From assembly GCF_000787575.1 (NCBI RefSeq), contig NW_012236519.1, forward strand, positions 516,256 through 580,255: a stretch of DNA of 64,000 bases. Direction: 5' to 3'. The notes beneath the pieces were generated by a model, which saw nothing but the letters and a program-made list of their open reading frames with translations, was not told the DNA's origin and searched no databases. Below, one piece after another: positions 12,528 through 24,669 of this stretch; position 1 is the first letter of the stretch, and every line of letters begins with the position of its first letter. The stretch comes from Acytostelium subglobosum LB1. Taxonomy: Eukaryota > Evosea > Eumycetozoa > Acytosteliales > Acytosteliaceae. Position numbers and translations under genes: made by a program.

Positions 12528-12528
<1 letters not shown>

Positions 12529-12558
<30 letters not shown>
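12529..12558 (+). repeat. (CAA)10 tract in the copy D leader
   Basis: Ten uninterrupted CAA triplets lie just upstream of the copy D start. They are probably transcribed but untranslated. Confidence 0.75.
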
Positions 12559-12569
12559 ACAAATGAATA

Positions 12570-15502
12570 ATGGTATACCGCACAGTCAAGATAGATTATA
12601 ATAAGGTATTGGGAGTGTTGGAGAAGGCTTTGAAACAATGTAAGACGAGTACAATGTTCCTGTGCAAGGGTGAGACTGAGTTGCCAATGCCAAGGATCGA
12701 GGTGAAGGATGTTGGTCTGCTCTCATACCCAGTGCCACCAGTACAGATTCAGAGTATGATTGAACGAGCCACTCGTGCACCATTTGGCAAAGGAACAGAG
12801 ACCATCACAGACCTCAATGTGAGACGTGTCTGGCAGATACAAAACAAGTATATCAACATCACAGGCAAGCACTATCAAACCTACTTCAACTCAATCACCA
12901 AGAGTATCAAGGAATCAATGGGTCTGACCAACGAGGTAGTGACAGCAGAGTTATACAAGTTGTTGGTCTATGACAAAGGCAGCTTCTTCCTGCCACATCG
13001 TGACTCTGAGAAGGCTGACAACATGTTTGGAACACTCGTGTTGTCACTGCCATGTCCTCATCGAGGTGGTGACCTGGTTGTCAATCATTCAGGTCGTGAT
13101 GAAGTGGTGTCATTGGAGAATGACTCAATGTCAGCAATCAAATGGACAGCATTCTTTGCTGATTGTCAACATGAAGTCAAGCCAGTCACTGAAGGATGTC
13201 GTGTTTGTCTCGTTTACAACCTGTTGAGATCTGGTGGTACCAACGTGGACATCAACGTTGATTCAGAATCAATCACTCAAGCATTCAATCAAGTGTTTGG
13301 TCGGTTCACCAAAAAGCCCAGTCATATCCCAGAGAAACTGGTTTATACACTTGAGCATGTCTACTCCCTTTCCAACTTCACATTGGAGTCACTAAAGGGC
13401 AGTGACGCAACATTGGCACGCACCTTACAGGCCTTTTCCAACGAGGCCCAGATCAGACTTGGTCTGGCATTCCTTCTCATCACAGAGTAAGTCGTTCATT
13501 ACAATTTCATTGATCAAACAATGATCATGACTCTAACAAGCTCATGTGGTAAAGGGAAGGAATATACGAATATGATGAAGATCCAAGTAGTACCACAATC
13601 ATATTGAATGATGTCAAAGACCTTGAGACTGGAACAATACTTGAGAAGAACATGCCCCTTGACAACGGTGAGATCATGCCCGATCGATGTCTGGACAAGA
13701 TCAAACCATACTCAAAGGAGGCCCAAGAGGCAACGGGCAATGAGGGTGCTTCATATGATCGACTATATAGACGATCGGCGATTGTGATATGGAGTACAGA
13801 GACCTTGGGCAAGTTCACAATGGTACTCTCAAAGGAACATGCATTCGATACATTGGAGAAGGAGTTGTCCAAACTCGGAGGAGTGGACGCCAACCCACAA
13901 TCAACACACGATCTGTTCATTCAAATGACCAAGTCATTGTACAGAGTTCGTCCAACATCAGAGTTTGTCTCCAAGATGCTTGAACTGCTGTGTTCAATCA
14001 AGTCTGATCAATACCTTCCCAAGATGATGTTGGCCATGCTCGAGACCACTGGAAGCCTCTATCAAACTGGAATGCACCAGGATGCATTCATGGAACTGTT
14101 GCTCAAAAGGCCTTCAATGAATCATGAGAACATTGACAGTGTGATGTCATTTGCATCTGTCGTCCCAGTGGGTGATGGCATGGACATGTTGATCAAGTTG
14201 TTGGACATTATCAATCATACTCCCCAAATGCGATCAACAACACTATTCCCCAAGATGGCCCAACAACTTATCAAACGATTGAATAATGTCCAACAATGTG
14301 ACACACTCATCAGTATAATCCAGCAACAGAAAGTGTTTGATGGACAACGACAACAACTCCTGGACAAGCTAATAGTTGTCGCTCAAGGACATCTCATGCC
14401 CGATCATCAAAAGATCAGATGGACCAGAGATTCAATCAAGGATACCGAAGTCACATTGGCCACGTTGATAACAAATATTGAGAGTCTCTTCAAGACACTT
14501 GGCGAGGGACAAGCTCCCATATACATCAACGAATCATTCCTTGGTCAAATGTACAAGAAGATATTCGATGATATCAAAACATGGAGAAGCCTTGACATTG
14601 AATGTCTTCTGCCAGCCTTGCCAATCATTAATCGTATCAACTTGGTATATCCATACTTGGTAATGGAGAACAATGACTATGACTCGATGCTCAAGAACCT
14701 CATTGAATACAAGTATAAATACGATATGACAGACGACAATCTAGCAGCGAACAAACTATATTCAATCTGGAAGTTGGTGCGTGGCAATGATTCACTCCTC
14801 ACAGCCTTTGTCAACAATATCTGTGGACTCAAGAAGCCAACATCAATGTATGATACGGATAAGCCTATCGAGTTCCCATCTGGAACACTCATATTGTTGC
14901 TTGGACATCTGTACCCTGAGTTTGTCAGCACAACACAATACATATCACTCTGGGATCACGTGACCAAGGAGAACTTGCACAAGACAATGAAGAAGCCCGA
15001 CATTGACGACCCCAGTATAGAGGTCAAGTGGCATTGTTCATGTGTGTCGTGTTCAAAGGTGACTGATTTCCTCCGTTCAATGGACACATCCTTGAAGATG
15101 ACGGTCTCGAAATTCCTCGACCAGAAGAATGTGATGATCATGGTGGATCGATTCAAACTGGATAAAAAGATTCTAAAGGATTCCAATGAGGAGGAAGAGG
15201 AGGAGGATGATGGAGATGGTGCGACCACTATATTATTGACAAAGTCCAATGATTTCCAACAACTCAAGTTGAACATATACAATGATGCCATCAACATCTG
15301 TCACAGTCTATTCCAGATCAGGCCGGCCAACAGCGACTATCTACTCACTAGTGTGATCAACAAATTCCCTGCGCCCGAAGTCTATCCACACACTTTAGCC
15401 AAGATCATAACGATCCCTGAACCTCCAAATGAAGTTAAATCAGAAGATGATGATGATTATGATGATGATGATGATGAAGTTGGTGAAGATGAAGTTGATT
15501 AA
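12570..15502 (+). CDS. 2-oxoglutarate/Fe(II) oxygenase fusion protein, array copy D (954 aa), second intron lost
   Basis: Exons 12570-13486 and 13555-15502. The second intron of copies A, B, C and E is absent: the sequence reads straight through EATGNEGAS. Catalytic residues are about H143, D145, H201 and R211. The linker is reduced to nine residues (RFTKKPSHI) with no acidic tract. The C-terminal module keeps YRRSAIVIW, CSCVSC and PAPEVYPHTLAK, and adds acidic runs near 15190 and at the C-terminus. An out-of-frame ATG at 12563 overlaps the chosen start. I chose 12570 because it leads in frame into the conserved IDYNKVLGVLEKAL. Confidence 0.85.
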
Positions 15503-15633
15503 TTAATTAATTGCAAATAAATGATGTTCAATCTCTTCCAAAATTGGTAAAGTGGTTAGAGTCCACTCGGTCGAATTACTGATCATGTGATCAATCACAA
15601 ACACATATATATATACACAAAAGAGAGAGAGAT

Positions 15634-18600
15634 ATGATTATACAGTATAATAATAATAATAAAGAGTTGGAGAAGGCTTTGGCACAATGTAAGAAGGGTG
15701 CTATGTTCATGTGCAAGGGTGAAGCTGATTTGCCAATGCCGAGGATTGATGTGAGGGATGTGGCCGACCCACTGTCATTTCCAGTGAGACAGGATCAGTT
15801 GCAGGGTATGATCGAACATGCTACACGTGCACCTTATGGCAAAGGAACAGAGACGATCACAGACCTCAATGTGCGACGTGTCTGGCAGATACAGAACACA
15901 GACATCACCATCACGAGCAATCATTTCCAGACATTCATGAGTGGCGTGATCAGCGTCATCAAGGAGTCGATGGCATTGGTGAACGAGACAGTGACAGCAG
16001 AGTTGTACAAGTTGTTGGTCTATGACAAAGGCAGCTTCTTCCTGCCACATCGTGACTCTGAGAAGGCTGACAACATGTTTGGAACACTCGTGTTGTCGTT
16101 GCCATGTCCACAACGAGGTGGTGACCTGGTGATCAATCACTCAGGTCGTGATGAAGTGGTGTCATTGGAGAATGACTCGATATCCACGATCAAATGGACA
16201 GCATTCTTTGCTGATTGTCAACACGAAGTCAAGCCAGTCACTGAAGGCAATCGAGTGTGTCTCGTTTACAACCTGTTGAGATCAGGTGGCAAGAAACTGG
16301 ACATCAGCATAGCATCCTCTTCATCCATCATCCAAGGATTCAAACAAGTCTTTGGTGGTGCTGATGCGGAGATGGAGATGAAGGACGACCACATGGATTC
16401 CGAGGATGATGATGAAGATGATGAGGATGACGTCAAGATCGTCAAGAAGTCCAAGACATCGACAACAACAAACATAACAACCAAAGTTGACAGTGATCAA
16501 TCAGATGACGAAGATAGTGATGGTGATGATGGTGGCGGCGGTGTTGGTGATGGTGAAGGTGAAGTTGATCTCATACCCAAGAAGTTGGTGTATTGCCTTG
16601 ATCATGTATACTCTATTGCCAACTTCACTTTGGAGTCACTCAAGAGCAGTGATATATCATTGGCGCGTACATTATTGACTCTTGCCGATGAATGCAACAT
16701 CAAACTTGGTCTGGCATTCATTCATATCAAGGAGTAAGTACCATACATACATCACTCATTCATCAATCATTCAATCATTCACTCACTCATTCCCTCGTCC
16801 ACTCAAGATCTGGAGACTGCATGGATGGCGAGTTATTTGGTATAAATAAATCGAGTATCATATTGAATGATGTCAAGGACCTTGAGACTGGTACCATCCT
16901 CGAGCAAACAATGCCCCTTCATCATAATGAGATCATGCCATCTGGTTGTCTCGACAACATCCGTCCATACTCTGACGAGACCAAAGAAGCAACAGGTATG
17001 ATACCCATTCAATCAATCAATCATTTTCATACTAACATACACATGTGCACCCAACAGGTAATGAAGGTGGAACGTATGAGAGGCAGTACAGACGATCAGT
17101 GATAGTGGCATGGAGCCAAGCGATCATGGGCAAGTTCACAATGATCATTTCAACTGATGTCGCTTTGAAAGTGATGACCACAGAGTTGGCCAAGCTTGGA
17201 GGCATCGATGCCAACCCAAAGGCAACACATGATCTGTTTGATCAAATGTTCAAATCGTTGAACAGAGTGACCATCACACCGGACCACGTTTCCAAGATGC
17301 TGGGACTATTCCAATCAATCAAGAATGATCAATACCTTCCCAAACTACTTCAATACTTCTTTGTGTATGCTGGAAACCAAGTCACTGGATCTGATGCTCA
17401 TTTGGATGTCATCCAGGAACTATTGCTAAAGAGACCGTCAATGAACAAGGACGACACGATGCTTATGATGATGACTGGTTTCATGTCACTTGTTACTCAG
17501 GATGTGGCTCAGACTATGATGTCCAGGTTGTTGTCGTACGTGACATCTTCCCCAGAGGACACGCGACTGAACGACATATTGCCCATACTGGCCAATCAGC
17601 TCACAAGAAGTTTGGACACGATCGAGCAATGTGACAAACTTATCAACATGGTCCAACATCATTCATTGTTTGATGACGATAGACAAGAGATATTGGATGC
17701 GATATCATTGGTCGCTGGTGAACTACTCGTTCCAAAGATGCCCAAGTCTGATCGATCGTGGCCAGGAAGATCAGTCGTTGCCAAACCGCGCAAAGGTCAG
17801 ACCTTGAATACCATCACCAATATCGAGCGATTGGCCAAGTTGCTGAGTGAGGGCATAGCTCCAATATACGTGACCGACTCAATACTATGCAATATGTACA
17901 ATCAGGTACTTAGAATCATTGATGTCCAACGAGATGGCACTGGCCTAGGTGAGGAGGAGCTCATGGCCTCGATGCCCATCATGGAGAGGATCCATACAGC
18001 GCACCCTGAATGGATCAAGAATCAACACTACACTGGTGTGCTACAACTTTTGATCGATCATAAGCCTATCGACCAAGAGGGCGCACATCTGTATATGATC
18101 TGGAGGATCATGGTCCAAGATGGTGGCCGCCACCTCCAGTTGTTTGTCAACAAACTCTGTGGTGGCGTCACATCGAGCGCGCTCCTCAACTTGCTCAAAC
18201 TTCTGCACGCCAATGAGTTTGCTGCCGCCAACTCGAGCACCAACACACACTACGCGACACTCTGGGTATATCTCACCAAGATCAACATCACGCTGGCAAA
18301 GACCAAGCCCACAGGCAACCAATTATGCGTCATCATGCCAACATGTCAATGTAGCAACTGCAAGAAGATGGCTACATTCCTGAGTTCACAGAATACGGTC
18401 CAGGAGTTCTCATTCGACACCCGTGACAATCGTAGTCATCTTGAGTCCGTTGCCAGCAGGTACAGCCTGGGACAAGTGTATGGCAGAGGTCGGCACCCAC
18501 AGCCATTGACCGTGAAGAAGACCCCCGCCAACATTGCCGAATCACTAAACAGGTATAACGAGGCGGTCATCATTTGTCATGGTCTGTCACCGATCAGACC

Positions 18601-18733
18601 TGAGGCTGCAGCAGCAGGACCGACTGGTGACATTCTCAATGAGGTGATCAATGGCACGCCCATGCCAATTGTTGCCAACGTGGACGAAGAGGATGAGGAG
18701 GAAGACGATGGTGATGTGGAAGTCATACGCTAG
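15634..18733 (+). CDS. 2-oxoglutarate/Fe(II) oxygenase fusion protein, array copy E (987 aa)
   Basis: Exons 15634-16733, 16808-16995 and 17058-18733, with intron phases as in copies A to C. Catalytic residues are about H139, D141, H197 and R207. The 73-residue linker has acidic and Gly-rich runs around a basic patch (KIVKKSKTS). It is the most diverged C-terminal module: YRRSVIVAW, CQCSNC and a more Ala/Gly-rich sequence. The terminal PAPxVYPH motif of the other four is lost, replaced by TPMPIVAN and an acidic tail. Only 131 bp separate it from copy D, so it may rely on a short promoter or on read-through from D. Confidence 0.85.
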
Positions 18734-19180
18734 CCCATAATTATTTTGTCTCGAGATATATGCATGGACCATGTCTGCATGCCAGAGGGGTGCGAATGGG
18801 CACCCTTGAACAGGCTCTTCCCCCACGTGTTGTTCCAAACTGACAACCCGACACCCACCACAAACACCAAAAATAAAAAGTTTGATCGTTTTTGTGATCA
18901 AAGATTCGTTTTTGGGGTTATTTATTGGGGCCGGTTTACCTGTCTACAGACAGATATCTGTTATGACTGAGACTGATGGCGGGCGCTTTGTTCAACGTGA
19001 AGAACGTCCAAACGTCATCACACATCATACCCTACCCTTACATATCACTCCTGAGTCTGCGATATGTCATGCGATCTATTTAATGATGACACACATCATC
19101 AGAGTCTGACTCTTCATAATAATCATATATTTATTTTAACCAAACTACAAACATACAGATAAATAATTATAATAATAATA
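18734..19180 (+). promoter_or_regulatory. Upstream region of surface gene 1 with TTTGATC/GATCAAA dyad
   Basis: TTTGATC at 18881-18887 and GATCAAA at 18896-18902 are separated by 8 bp and followed by TTCGTTTTTGGGG. The same dyad, spacing and flank recur before the next paralogue at 21799-21820, so this is a likely shared regulatory element. Confidence 0.5.
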
Positions 19181-21595
19181 ATGTTTTCAAAGAGTTTGAG
19201 TCTACTTCTTATCCTGAGTTTGTCACTCTTTATCTCCACTTGTAAGCAATTCTCACCCATTCTCATCAACTAGCTCACTCCATCACTCACGACTGACTCA
19301 CTTTAATCAATCATCCAAAAAGGTAATGGAGCTATAGTTGTGACAGCAATCGACTATGCTGGTACATTTGCTAATATGGGTGCTACTGGAATGACTGGAA
19401 CCACTGCCATGTACATAAGGAGAGCTGACAACTCCGTATATGCACTCGGTATCGCACAATTGAGCACTTTTGGAGCAAAAATCACCTATGGCTCCGATGT
19501 CCCATTGCACGGAACACTCGTTGCCACACAGGGTGGCACAGACTATGATATCGCCTTGTGGGGCGCCTCTCAAATCATCAAGACCTCGGCAATTTCCACT
19601 GCTGGCGGTCCGATCACTATTGTCGGAGCCCTCTTCCAGAACGACCCAGCCATCAACCAACTCAGCCAACTTGTTGTCCTTATCCCACCCAATACTGTTT
19701 CGTTCATTGTCACCGCCACTCAAATGAACACAGAAACCATGTCCATCTTCAACATCAGCTACGCTGAGTCCCACCCCGTCGGTATCAATTGCATTCAAGG
19801 AATGACAACAACTGCCAACATCTACCCTGATGGAGACTACAGCCAATCTGTCACATGGGCCAAGAGAAGGAACCTCTTTACTTTCGGTGTTCAATGTATG
19901 TCATGGTACTTTATTGATTGATTGATTGAATGATCAATGTCTGGAATGATCCCATGCTGACACTCCTCCTCCATCACATGCCAACCAATATAGCACCTAG
20001 CATGGCCTCGTACCTGTTGGTTAATTCCGGAAATTCGATCCAAATTTCTGGCAACAACTATGGTTGTGATATTAACAAGGTTGTTGTCAAGTTGGCCGGT
20101 ATCCAATTGACAGTCACCACATTTGTCGACCATTACTCTTTCACGGCAACTCTTCCCAAGGCTTCATCTGCCGTCTTTGATACCACCGGTCTCTCAGTCC
20201 CAGGCACCAAGTCTCTAACCATTGCCATCAGTGGTCTAACCATGCCAGCTCAGCCAATTATTATCGGTATGCATCACCTTTAAACCTGAGCAATCAACTT
20301 CAAACTAACCTAATCAATCAATCAATCAATCATGTTTAGCTCCATTCATCACCTCTGTTACCAGTGTTCAGAGTGTCACAGGAGGAAGAGTGACCATCAC
20401 TGGAAGCAACTTGAGCACAAGGAATGCTGACAACTCGACTGTTGCATACACCATTATGATGGGCACCATTGCTTGTGCCGTCGATCCAGAGATGGAGGTC
20501 GTGTCCAACAGACTGACCTGTATCATGCCAAGTGCCGAGTACTCGGATGCCTATCAACCCCTTGCCGTCAAGGTCACCATCAACAATGTTGCATCAAGCG
20601 GCGACGTCTCCTTCAACTACATCGTTCCATCTTTCACCTCTGAGCCATTCCAATTCGGCCAGGTGATCATCATCAGAGGCGAGAGTATGGGTAGCTTTGA
20701 GACCATGCAGGTCTCGTTGGGCGGGGTGAACACCTCGTTCGCCGCCACCATCCTGCGTGAGGCCAGCCAGATTTTGGTCCTGCCAATCGCTTCCACCCCA
20801 CTCGGCGAGCCACAGACTGTTTTGGTGAGCAATGGAGTAAACCTTGTCGACTCTGATGTCACACTCCAACCGACCAACATGACTGTGTCCAACGTCAGCC
20901 TGCCAGTCTCTGGTGGCAGTGTTAACATCACTTGGTCGCCAGTCGAAATGATGAACAATGTGGACAAGGAAGACATTATCGTCCCCCAATGCATCGAGTA
21001 CGACTGGTCCGTCGCCGGAGATATGATCATCTGTCAGTTGCCAGCCGGTACCGGACTCAACCAGCCACTCACCATCACAGTGTACAACGTTACCGCGTTC
21101 ACTGGTTCATTCAGCTATTTGTCGCCAGTTCTCCGCAACGTCAGCAGCGTTGGCAAGGATGGAGGTGTGATCACCATCACTGGTGACAACTTCTTCCCAA
21201 CAGACAATGTTGCCGTCGTCATTGGCGACATTACCTGCAAGAATGTCAATGTGACCGATGAGCACACCATCACCTGCTCGATCGAGAAGGCCGACCTCCC
21301 CTCCACCCTGCCCACTGGCGAGCAAGAGATCAAGGTCACCATCGGAGAGCAAGAGGTCAAGGCTCCAGTGTTCACATTCACTCAGCCAACCAACCCAACC
21401 ACCTCCACTACCTCCACTACCTCCTCCACTACCACCACTTCCCCAACTACCACCACCTCTACCTCTACCTCTACCTCTACTACTTCATCTACCACTACCA
21501 CTACCACTGCCAACCCAAGCTCAGCAAACCGTCTCATGAATGGAATGATCTTCACAATCTCCGCAAGCCTAATCGGCATGTTGTTGATTGCCTAA
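19181..21595 (+). CDS. GPI-anchored IPT/TIG-domain surface protein 1 (720 aa)
   Basis: Exons 19181-19241, 19323-19895, 19994-20266 and 20340-21595; all junctions are phase 1 and the frame closes. It has a signal peptide (about residues 1-20, SLLLILSLSLFIS), a roughly 190-residue N-terminal domain encoded by one exon, then about four or five immunoglobulin-like IPT/TIG repeats (GGRVTITGSNL, GGVITITGDNF). A Thr/Ser/Pro stalk of about 45 residues follows, then a C-terminal hydrophobic tail preceded by small residues, typical of a GPI-anchor signal. Dictyostelid proteins of this layout (contact site A, Tgr family) act in cell-cell adhesion and recognition. Adhesion here is inference. C-ending codons dominate, suggesting high expression. 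Tandem with the next gene. Confidence 0.85.
21395..21515 (+). repeat. Thr/Ser stalk-coding low-complexity tract
   Basis: Repeated ACTACC, ACCACC and TCTACC units encode the mucin-like stalk of surface protein 1. The same tract in the paralogue (about 24145-24200) is less than half as long. Confidence 0.7.
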
Positions 21596-21952
21596 TCATC
21601 ATCATATCCTCAAGTTATAAAATAAACACCATTTACATTGAATTGGTAATATTATTGATTGATCTAGTGATTGGAATTCCAAATGGTATACTAGAACTCT
21701 CCAAACATAGTTGGAACTAGTTGGGCGAGGCAGCGTGTTGGGTTACACACCCTTTCCCAACATGGTCCCCCAAGAGTGTCACAAAAAGGGTACAAGTGTT
21801 TGATCGATTTTGTGATCAAATTCGTTTGTGGGCCAAAAGATATCTTTGTTGTACAACTCCAAGAACAACCAAACGACATCAACCTCGGACTCTTGTTAAC
21901 TGTTAACAGTCTATCAATTTCATAAGGTTACTTATTTACAAATATACAGATA
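21596..21952 (+). promoter_or_regulatory. Upstream region of surface gene 2 with the shared dyad
   Basis: Contains TTTGATC at 21799-21805 and GATCAAA at 21814-21820, flanked by TTCGTTTGTGGG, matching the element upstream of surface gene 1. A second inverted repeat, GTTGGG (21737-21742) and CCCAAC (21756-21761), lies upstream. Confidence 0.5.
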
Positions 21953-24284
21953 ATGACATCAAATTATACAAGTGTTTTTCTTATCCTGAGCTTGTCTCTA
22001 ATACTACTCTTTGTTTCATCTTGTAAGTATAAAATTACACTTGATCACTCAATGAATGAATGAATGAATGACTCACTCAATCAATCAAATTAAATAGGTG
22101 ATGGACAAATAGTTGTAACTGCAATTGATTATGCTGCTAATTATGCTAATATTGCAGCCACTGGATTGTTGGGAACTACTGCAATGTCTATTAGGAGAGC
22201 TGATAACAACGCCATTTATGCACTTGGTGTTGATCAAGTGCATGCATTGGGTGCCAGGGTAACCTTTGGCACTGATGCTCCTTTGCATGGAACACTAATT
22301 GCAACACAAGGTGGCCAACCAAAAGATATCTGTCCATGGGCCATATCAGCAATGGTAAAGACATCAGCACTACCTACAGCTGGTGGACCCTTAACCATTA
22401 CTGGTGCCTTCTTCCAAAATGACCCCACCATCAATCAACTTAGCGAGGTCGTTGCACTTGGTACTGCAACTCCAATCTTCCTTGTCACTGCCACACAAAT
22501 GAACACTGATTCGACTGCCATCTTCAACATCAGCTATCCTGACCTCCACCCAGTCGGTATCAACTGCCTACAAGGACTATCAAACAGCGCTGAGTTCTAC
22601 CCTGATGGAGACTATGGCCAGAACACCCAATGGGCAAAAAGGAAGAACCTCTTCACCTTCAATATTCAACGTATGTCAAGTGATCATTATGATTGATCGA
22701 GGTCTGGAATGATCCCATATTGACCCCCAACACACCCAAACATAGCCCCAACTATCACAACACTCCAACTTATATTAACTGGAACAGTGATCAACATCAA
22801 TGGTAACAACTTTGGTTGTGACATTTCAAAGGTTGTTGTTAAGTTGAACAAGATATCATTGCCAATTGTCAAGTTGGTCGATCATTACACTATACAGGTC
22901 AGTCTGCCCAATGCCACCTCCAACTACTTTGACGCAACAGCTCTCTCAATGCCAGGCAACAAGTCACTAACAATGACAATCAGTGGTCTTGGCGGCAACA
23001 TGGTTGCTCAAAAATTAACAATCAGTAAGTATAGTGATTGATGGAACACAATCAATCACTCACTCACTCACTCAATCAAACATTTTAGTGCCATTTACTA
23101 TATCTGTTACCAGAGTTAGTATGATCATGGGAGGAAGAGTGACCATCATTGGAAGTAATTTGAGCACAAGGAATGTTGATAACTCAACTGTGGCATACAC
23201 CATTATGATGGGCTCATTGACCTGTGCAGTCGATCCACTTATGGAGGTAGTGTCCAACCAACTCACCTGCATCATGCCAAGTGCCACATACGCTCAAGCT
23301 GAGCAATACATGCCAGTCGTCGTCACAATCAATGGTGTGTCATCAATTGGCAACATAGCATTTAGCTACATCCAGCCCTCTTTGACCTTCCAACCATTCC
23401 AATTCGGCCAACAGATTGTAATTAGTGGCAAGGATATGGGTACCCTTGATACCATGCAGGTCGAGTTCAATGGAGTGAACAGCACATTCTCTACCACCCT
23501 CCAGCGTGATGATGGCACTCAGATCATGTTGCTTCCAGTCCCAGCATTGGTCCCACTTGGTGAGCCTAAGCCATTGAACACGATGAACAATGGACAGTCT
23601 ATAGTCGAGGCAGAAATATCAATTCGAGAGATGAACATCACCTTGTCCAACACCACCATGCCCGTCACTGGAGGTTTGGTTATCATCACTGGTGCACCAG
23701 TTGGACTGTTCAAGCCGATGATCATCAATGATATTGGTGTCCCTCAATGCAAGTCCATCGAATGGATTGAAGACCCACCAAAGATCAGCTGTCAATTGCA
23801 AGGTGGCAGTGGTCTCAACATGCCACTCACAGTCACCTTGTACAATGTTACAGCACTCACGACTACATTCAGTTATTTATCACCAGTACTATACAGTGCA
23901 AGCAGCATTGGCCAAAATGGAGGTGTGATCACAATCATTGGTGATAACTTTGCCCAAGTTAATGATCTGGCCGTGGTCATTGGTGGCATCACATGCAAGA
24001 ATGTCCAAGTAACCGATGAGCACACCATCACATGCTCTATCCACAAACAAGACTTGCCATCAACATTGCCAACTGGTGAACAAGTGGTCAAGGTCACAAT
24101 GGGACAACAAGATGTTCTTGCTGCATTGTTCACATTCACTCAGCCACCACCAACTACCACATCCACTACCTCCACTACCTCTTCAACAACGACCACAGGT
24201 AATCCAAGCTCGGCAGACCGTCTCGTGAACAGTATCATGTTCACAATTGTCATAAGCCTTATTATTAGCATGATGTTGCTCTAA
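21953..24284 (+). CDS. GPI-anchored IPT/TIG-domain surface protein 2 (705 aa)
   Basis: Exons 21953-22022, 22098-22670, 22746-23024 and 23089-24284, with intron positions and phases matching surface gene 1; exon 2 is 573 nt in both. It has a signal peptide (FLILSLSLILLFVSS), an N-terminal domain, IPT/TIG repeats (GGRVTIIGSNL, GGVITIIGDNF), a short Thr/Ser stalk and a C-terminal hydrophobic GPI-type tail. It is clearly a tandem duplicate of its neighbour but uses more A/T-ending codons, suggesting lower expression or relaxed codon selection. Role in adhesion is inferred from architecture. Confidence 0.85.
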
Positions 24285-24669
24285 CTTAATTATATTTTAT
24301 TATGGAATACATAAACAAGTACATTAATTGTTTACAACTATCCTACAAAGTGTCATCAATCAATCCCACAAAGGGGAGTGTGGGTTTGATCTCCCCATGT
24401 GATTGGTGGTTTGTGAGATAAGTGTGGGTTTTGATTCCCATTTTCAAGGATTTGATGGAGAAAGAGAGATAGTTGATAAAACACACACATAACAACTCTT
24501 AAGTTAATGACACATCTAACTTCATCATTATAACATCAACCTATCTATGTATATATATAACATAATCATTAATTAATACATACATACTATTACTATCAAT
24601 AAACTACTAGATAGTAACAATCGACATTTGTACATAACATCGATAAAGACTGAACAATCAAACATAACA
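24285..24669. other. Intergenic region
   Basis: Contains two imperfect copies of a GTGTGGGTTTGAT(C/T)-like segment (about 24378 and 24432). No gene recognised. Confidence 0.4.

Larger units (their letters stand above)
12008..12569. promoter_or_regulatory. Divergent intergenic region before oxygenase copy D
   Basis: Holds a (TGAG)n repeat at 12021-12050, the possible coding remnant at 11991-12317, a near-perfect dyad CATTGGTA-CA-TACCAATG at 12416-12433, and a CAA tract just before the copy D start. The dyad lies about 137 bp from the copy D start codon, close to its distance before copy B. Confidence 0.45.

Noticed and set aside
24361-24440. Possible tRNA or class I small RNA (repeated GTGTGGGTTTGAT segments after TCCCACAA)
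   Set aside because: No cloverleaf, no CCTTACAGCAA-type motif and no anticodon arm could be built.
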